6,743 nucleotides of DNA, from contig VSMY01000129.1 of assembly GCA_009773995.1 (NCBI GenBank), positions 1-6,743 of the forward strand, read 5' to 3'. A program made the translations under genes and the position numbers. This document shows positions 4,542 to 6,743 of this stretch, piece by piece; positions within the stretch are counted from its first letter, which is position 1; each line of letters opens with the position of its first letter. This stretch comes from Oscillibacter sp. Lineage in GTDB: Bacteria > Bacillota > Clostridia > Oscillospirales > Oscillospiraceae. The notes beneath the pieces are model-generated. The model did no database searches, was not told where the DNA came from, and was given only the letters and a program-made list of their open reading frames with translations.

Positions 4542-5402
4542 GTGGCAAAAAATATTTTGAACTGCCTGGAGCGGGGCATGAGCGGCTTTTCCAAGGGCCA
4601 GAAGCGCATTGCCTCCTATATTTTGGAAAACTACGACAAGGCGGCCTTCATGACCGCCAGCCGGCTGGGCATCCTGGCGGGGGTCAGCGAGTCCACGGTG
4701 GTGCGCTTCGCCTCCGAGCTGGGCTATGACGGTTATCCCAGTATGCAGCGGGCCCTGCAGGATATGATTCGCAGCCGCCTGACCTCCACCCAGCGCATTC
4801 AGGCGGCGGGGGATATGTATCAGAATGTACTGCCCGCAGTCATCCAGTCCGACATTGACAAGCTGCGCCAAATGCTCAGCCAAGCGAGGCAGGGCGAGTT
4901 CGACCGGGTGGTGGACAAGATTATGACCAGCCGTCACGTCTATATTCTGGGGGTCCGGTCCTCCTCCTTCGTGGCGGGGTATCTCCATTTTTACATGCAC
5001 CTGCTGTCGGAGAATGTGACGCTGATCCAATCCAACGCGGCGGGGGAGATGTTCGAACAGATGCTCCGCATGGGCTCCGGGGACGTGCTGATCGCCATCA
5101 GCTTTCCCCGGTACTCCAAGGTCACCATCAACACAGTGAAGTTCGCCCGGGACCGGGGAGCGGAGATCATCGCCATCACGGACAATGAGCTGTCCCCGGT
5201 ATATCAGCTCTCGCAGGCGGCGCTGCTGGCCCCCTGCGAAATGATCTCCTTTGTGGACTCCATGGTGGCGCCGCTGTCTCTCATCAACGCCCTGCTGGTT
5301 GCCCTGTCCAACCGCTATGGCGCGGACGTCTCCGCCACCTTTGCGGAGCTGGAGGACATTTGGAACGAGTACGGCGTGTTCGGGAAGATGGACGATGAGT
5401 AA
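4542..5402 (+). CDS. MurR/RpiR-family transcriptional regulator (HTH + SIS domain)
   Basis: This 286-aa regulator has a typical two-domain layout. The N-terminal RpiR-type HTH spans about 1-77: SGFSKGQKRIASYILEN, then ASRLGILAGVSESTVVRFASELGYDGYPSMQRAL. The C-terminal SIS domain spans about 125-260 and binds phosphosugars in characterised members (VYILGVRSSSFVAGYLHF at 133-150; DVLIAISFPRYSKVTINTVKFARDRGAEIIAITDN at 181-215). Such proteins control sugar-phosphate, amino-sugar or cell-wall-sugar genes. No such gene is visible next to it, so its ligand and targets are unknown. The start is GTG at 4542, with GGGGAG four bases upstream, and the protein starts MAKNILNCLE. Its end overlaps the following flavoprotein by 8 bases, so the two are almost certainly co-translated. 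The SIS residues SSS (140-142) and S187 look intact, which favours a ligand-responsive protein. Confidence 0.93.
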   Translation: MAKNILNCLERGMSGFSKGQKRIASYILENYDKAAFMTASRLGILAGVSESTVVRFASELGYDGYPSMQRALQDMIRSRLTSTQRIQAAGDMYQNVLPAVIQSDIDKLRQMLSQARQGEFDRVVDKIMTSRHVYILGVRSSSFVAGYLHFYMHLLSENVTLIQSNAAGEMFEQMLRMGSGDVLIAISFPRYSKVTINTVKFARDRGAEIIAITDNELSPVYQLSQAALLAPCEMISFVDSMVAPLSLINALLVALSNRYGADVSATFAELEDIWNEYGVFGKMDDE

Positions 5403-6624
5403 GGAAATCGTGGTAATCGGCGGCGGAGCCGCCGGGATGATGGCAGCCATATCGGCGGCGGAGCGAGGGGCTTCCGTGACGCTGCTGGAGCCCAACGAGC
5501 GGCTGGGGAAAAAGCTGAACATCACTGGAAAAGGCCGGTGCAATCTGACCAATAACGCGGGACCGGAAGAGCTTCTGGCGAATATTCCCTGCAATGGAAA
5601 ATTCCTTTACAGCGCTTTTTCCCGCTTCAATGCCCAGGATACCATGGCCTTTTTTGAGGACCTGGGCGTGCCGCTGAAGACGGAACGGGGGAACCGGGTG
5701 TTTCCGGTGTCGGACCGGGCCTTCGACGTCAGCGCCGCCCTGGAACGGCGGCTGAAAAAGCTGCGGGTCCGCGTGGTCCGGGACCGGGCGAGGCGTCTGG
5801 AGCTGGAGGACGGCGGGGTCCGGGGCGTTTCCGGGGAAACCGGATGGTATCCGGCGGAGGCGGTCATTCTGGCCACCGGCGGGGTGTCCTATCCCGCCAC
5901 CGGCTCTACCGGCGAGGGACACCGTATGGCGGCGGAAGCCGGGCACACGGTGACGCCCCTCCGGGGGTCCCTGGTGCCCCTGCGGGACTTTGGAATCGGA
6001 AAAAGCCTCCAGGGCCTGAGCCTGCGGAACGTGGGGCTGACGGTATTTGAGGACAGCAGGAAGATTTACACGGATTTCGGCGAGCTGGTGTTTACCCACT
6101 TCGGCCTCAGCGGGCCGCTGATTTTGTCGGCCTCCGCCCACATGCGGCGTTTTGGGGAGCGGGCGTATCATTTGGAAATCGATTTGAAGCCCGCGCTGGA
6201 TGACGCCGCTTTGGACCGGCGGCTGCTGTCGGATTTTGAGAAGTACAGCAACCAGGATTTCTGCAACGCCTTGGACGACTTGCTGCCCAGAAAGCTGATT
6301 CCGGAGATTGTCCGGGCCTCGGAGATCGACCCCCGGGAAAAGGTTCGCAGCATCACCAGGGAACAGCGCCGGGGACTGCTGCGGATTTTGAAGCATTTCC
6401 CCATAGTTGTCGCGGGGCCCTGTCCGGTGACGGAGGCCATTGTTACCTCCGGCGGCGTGAAGGTTCGGGAAATTGACCCGGCAACCATGGCGTCGAAGTT
6501 GATCCGCGGGCTTTACTTTGCCGGGGAGATCATTGATGTTGACGCATATACCGGCGGATTTAATCTCCAGATTGCCTGGTCTACCGGGCGGGCCGCCGGA
6601 ATTTCCGCGGCCGGCGAAGATTAG
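5395..6624 (+). CDS. HI0933/YhiN-family FAD-dependent oxidoreductase
   Basis: This 409-aa flavoprotein is of the HI0933-like family (annotated variously as NAD(P)/FAD-dependent oxidoreductase, aminoacetone-oxidase-type or BaiN-like). The N-terminal Rossmann motif is VVIGGGAAGMMAA (6-18; GxGxxG at 9-14) with the ribose-binding acidic residue E32. The family signature GKKLNITGKGRCNLTNN lies at 38-54. It also shows ILATGGVSYPATGSTGEGH (158-176), FTHFGLSGP (233-241), VTSGGV (350-355) and the C-terminal FAD motif GLYFAGEIIDVDAYTGGFNLQIA (372-394). The E. coli homologue YhiN (RdsA) has been reported to make dihydrouridine in 23S rRNA; a similar RNA role is plausible but unproven. The baiN name is avoided because no bile-acid genes are nearby. 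The start at 5395 (ATG overlapping GATGAG of the upstream gene) yields the canonical MSKEIVVIGGG N-terminus. Its ribosome binding site is weak (GGGAAG, 5382-5387), consistent with coupling. cmk follows after 11 bases, a common clostridial arrangement. Confidence 0.94.
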   Translation: MSKEIVVIGGGAAGMMAAISAAERGASVTLLEPNERLGKKLNITGKGRCNLTNNAGPEELLANIPCNGKFLYSAFSRFNAQDTMAFFEDLGVPLKTERGNRVFPVSDRAFDVSAALERRLKKLRVRVVRDRARRLELEDGGVRGVSGETGWYPAEAVILATGGVSYPATGSTGEGHRMAAEAGHTVTPLRGSLVPLRDFGIGKSLQGLSLRNVGLTVFEDSRKIYTDFGELVFTHFGLSGPLILSASAHMRRFGERAYHLEIDLKPALDDAALDRRLLSDFEKYSNQDFCNALDDLLPRKLIPEIVRASEIDPREKVRSITREQRRGLLRILKHFPIVVAGPCPVTEAIVTSGGVKVREIDPATMASKLIRGLYFAGEIIDVDAYTGGFNLQIAWSTGRAAGISAAGED

Positions 6625-6635
6625 GAGGATTTCTT

Positions 6636-6743
6636 ATGAGTACGATACGCGTAGCCATCGACGGTCCTTCCGGTGCGGGAAAGAGCACCCTGGCCAGAGC
6701 CGCCGCCGCCGCACTGGGTTTTTTATATGTGGATACCGGGGCG
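6636..6743 (+). CDS. cmk: Cytidylate kinase, 5' part (runs off the window)
   Basis: Thirty-six codons are visible, beginning MSTIRVAIDGPSGAGKST and ending in GFLYVDTGA. The P-loop GPSGAGKST (residues 10-18) and the LGFLYVDTGA segment are diagnostic of bacterial CMP/dCMP kinase, which phosphorylates CMP and dCMP with ATP for nucleotide recycling and DNA/lipid precursor supply. The start has an ideal AGGAGG (6623-6628), 7 bases upstream, overlapping the stop codon of the flavoprotein. The rest of the gene lies beyond the right edge. In Clostridia it is often followed by plsC and ispH/rpsA genes, which cannot be seen here. Confidence 0.93.
   Translation, partial: MSTIRVAIDGPSGAGKSTLARAAAAALGFLYVDTGA

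Noticed and set aside
5251..5394. Upstream in-frame ATG for the flavoprotein
   Set aside because: It would add 48 residues without homology, overlapping the RpiR gene; ATG 5395 gives the canonical nucleotide-binding N-terminus.
4245..5594. Long - strand reading frame (449 codons) opposite ispA and the RpiR gene
   Set aside because: It spans several clear + strand genes, has no family motif, and its composition is typical of antisense frames in GC-rich DNA.
5284..6396. - strand reading frame (370 codons) opposite the flavoprotein
   Set aside because: Same reasoning: antisense shadow with His/Gln/Pro-rich translation and no ribosome binding site or domain.

Overview
The window is a GC-rich stretch (roughly 60-65% by eye) of a bacterial chromosome. 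It most likely comes from a spore-forming, gut-type member of the Clostridia, with the Oscillospiraceae (Flavonifractor/Lawsonibacter/Oscillibacter-like) as the best guess. The grounds are the spoIIIAH gene, the order spoIIIAH - Asp23/YqhY - nusB - xseA - xseB - ispA typical of Firmicutes, strong AGGAGG-type ribosome binding sites, and high GC. The taxon is inferred from layout and protein style, not from a search.

Left part (1-1608, + strand). The 3' end of spoIIIAH, a mother-cell component of the sporulation feeding-tube/channel complex, is followed by a good vegetative promoter (-35 at 585-590, extended -10 at 605-613). That promoter starts a short leader with a perfect 10-bp hairpin, then the Asp23/Gls24-family gene and nusB. 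A strong terminator hairpin at 1566-1608 closes the unit. It has T-runs on both strands, so it can also end transcription arriving from the right.

Middle part (1609-2138). A small divergent module sits where folD lies in Bacillus. A 74-aa protein of unknown function is encoded on the - strand, and a 68-aa XRE-family regulator on the + strand. The 86 bases between them hold a near-consensus promoter firing leftward (TTGACA, 17-bp spacer, extended TAAAAT). They also hold two nearly identical 14-bp inverted-repeat sites, one filling the spacer and one just past the expected transcription start. This looks like a self-contained repressor/operator circuit and is the most interesting item in the window.

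Right part (2139-6743, + strand). A tightly packed series follows directly from the regulator: xseA and xseB (exonuclease VII), ispA (farnesyl/geranyl diphosphate synthase), a MurR/RpiR-family regulator with a SIS domain, an HI0933/YhiN-family flavoprotein, and the first 36 codons of cmk (cytidylate kinase). Gaps are 5, -19, 5, 42, -8 and 11 bases, so all may be co-transcribed starting with the XRE gene. The dxs gene that often follows ispA is absent, and the RpiR gene sits at the join between the nusB/xse/ispA cluster and the flavoprotein-cmk cluster. No RNA genes, CRISPR arrays or insertion sequences were seen, and no gene-free stretch exceeds 300 bases.
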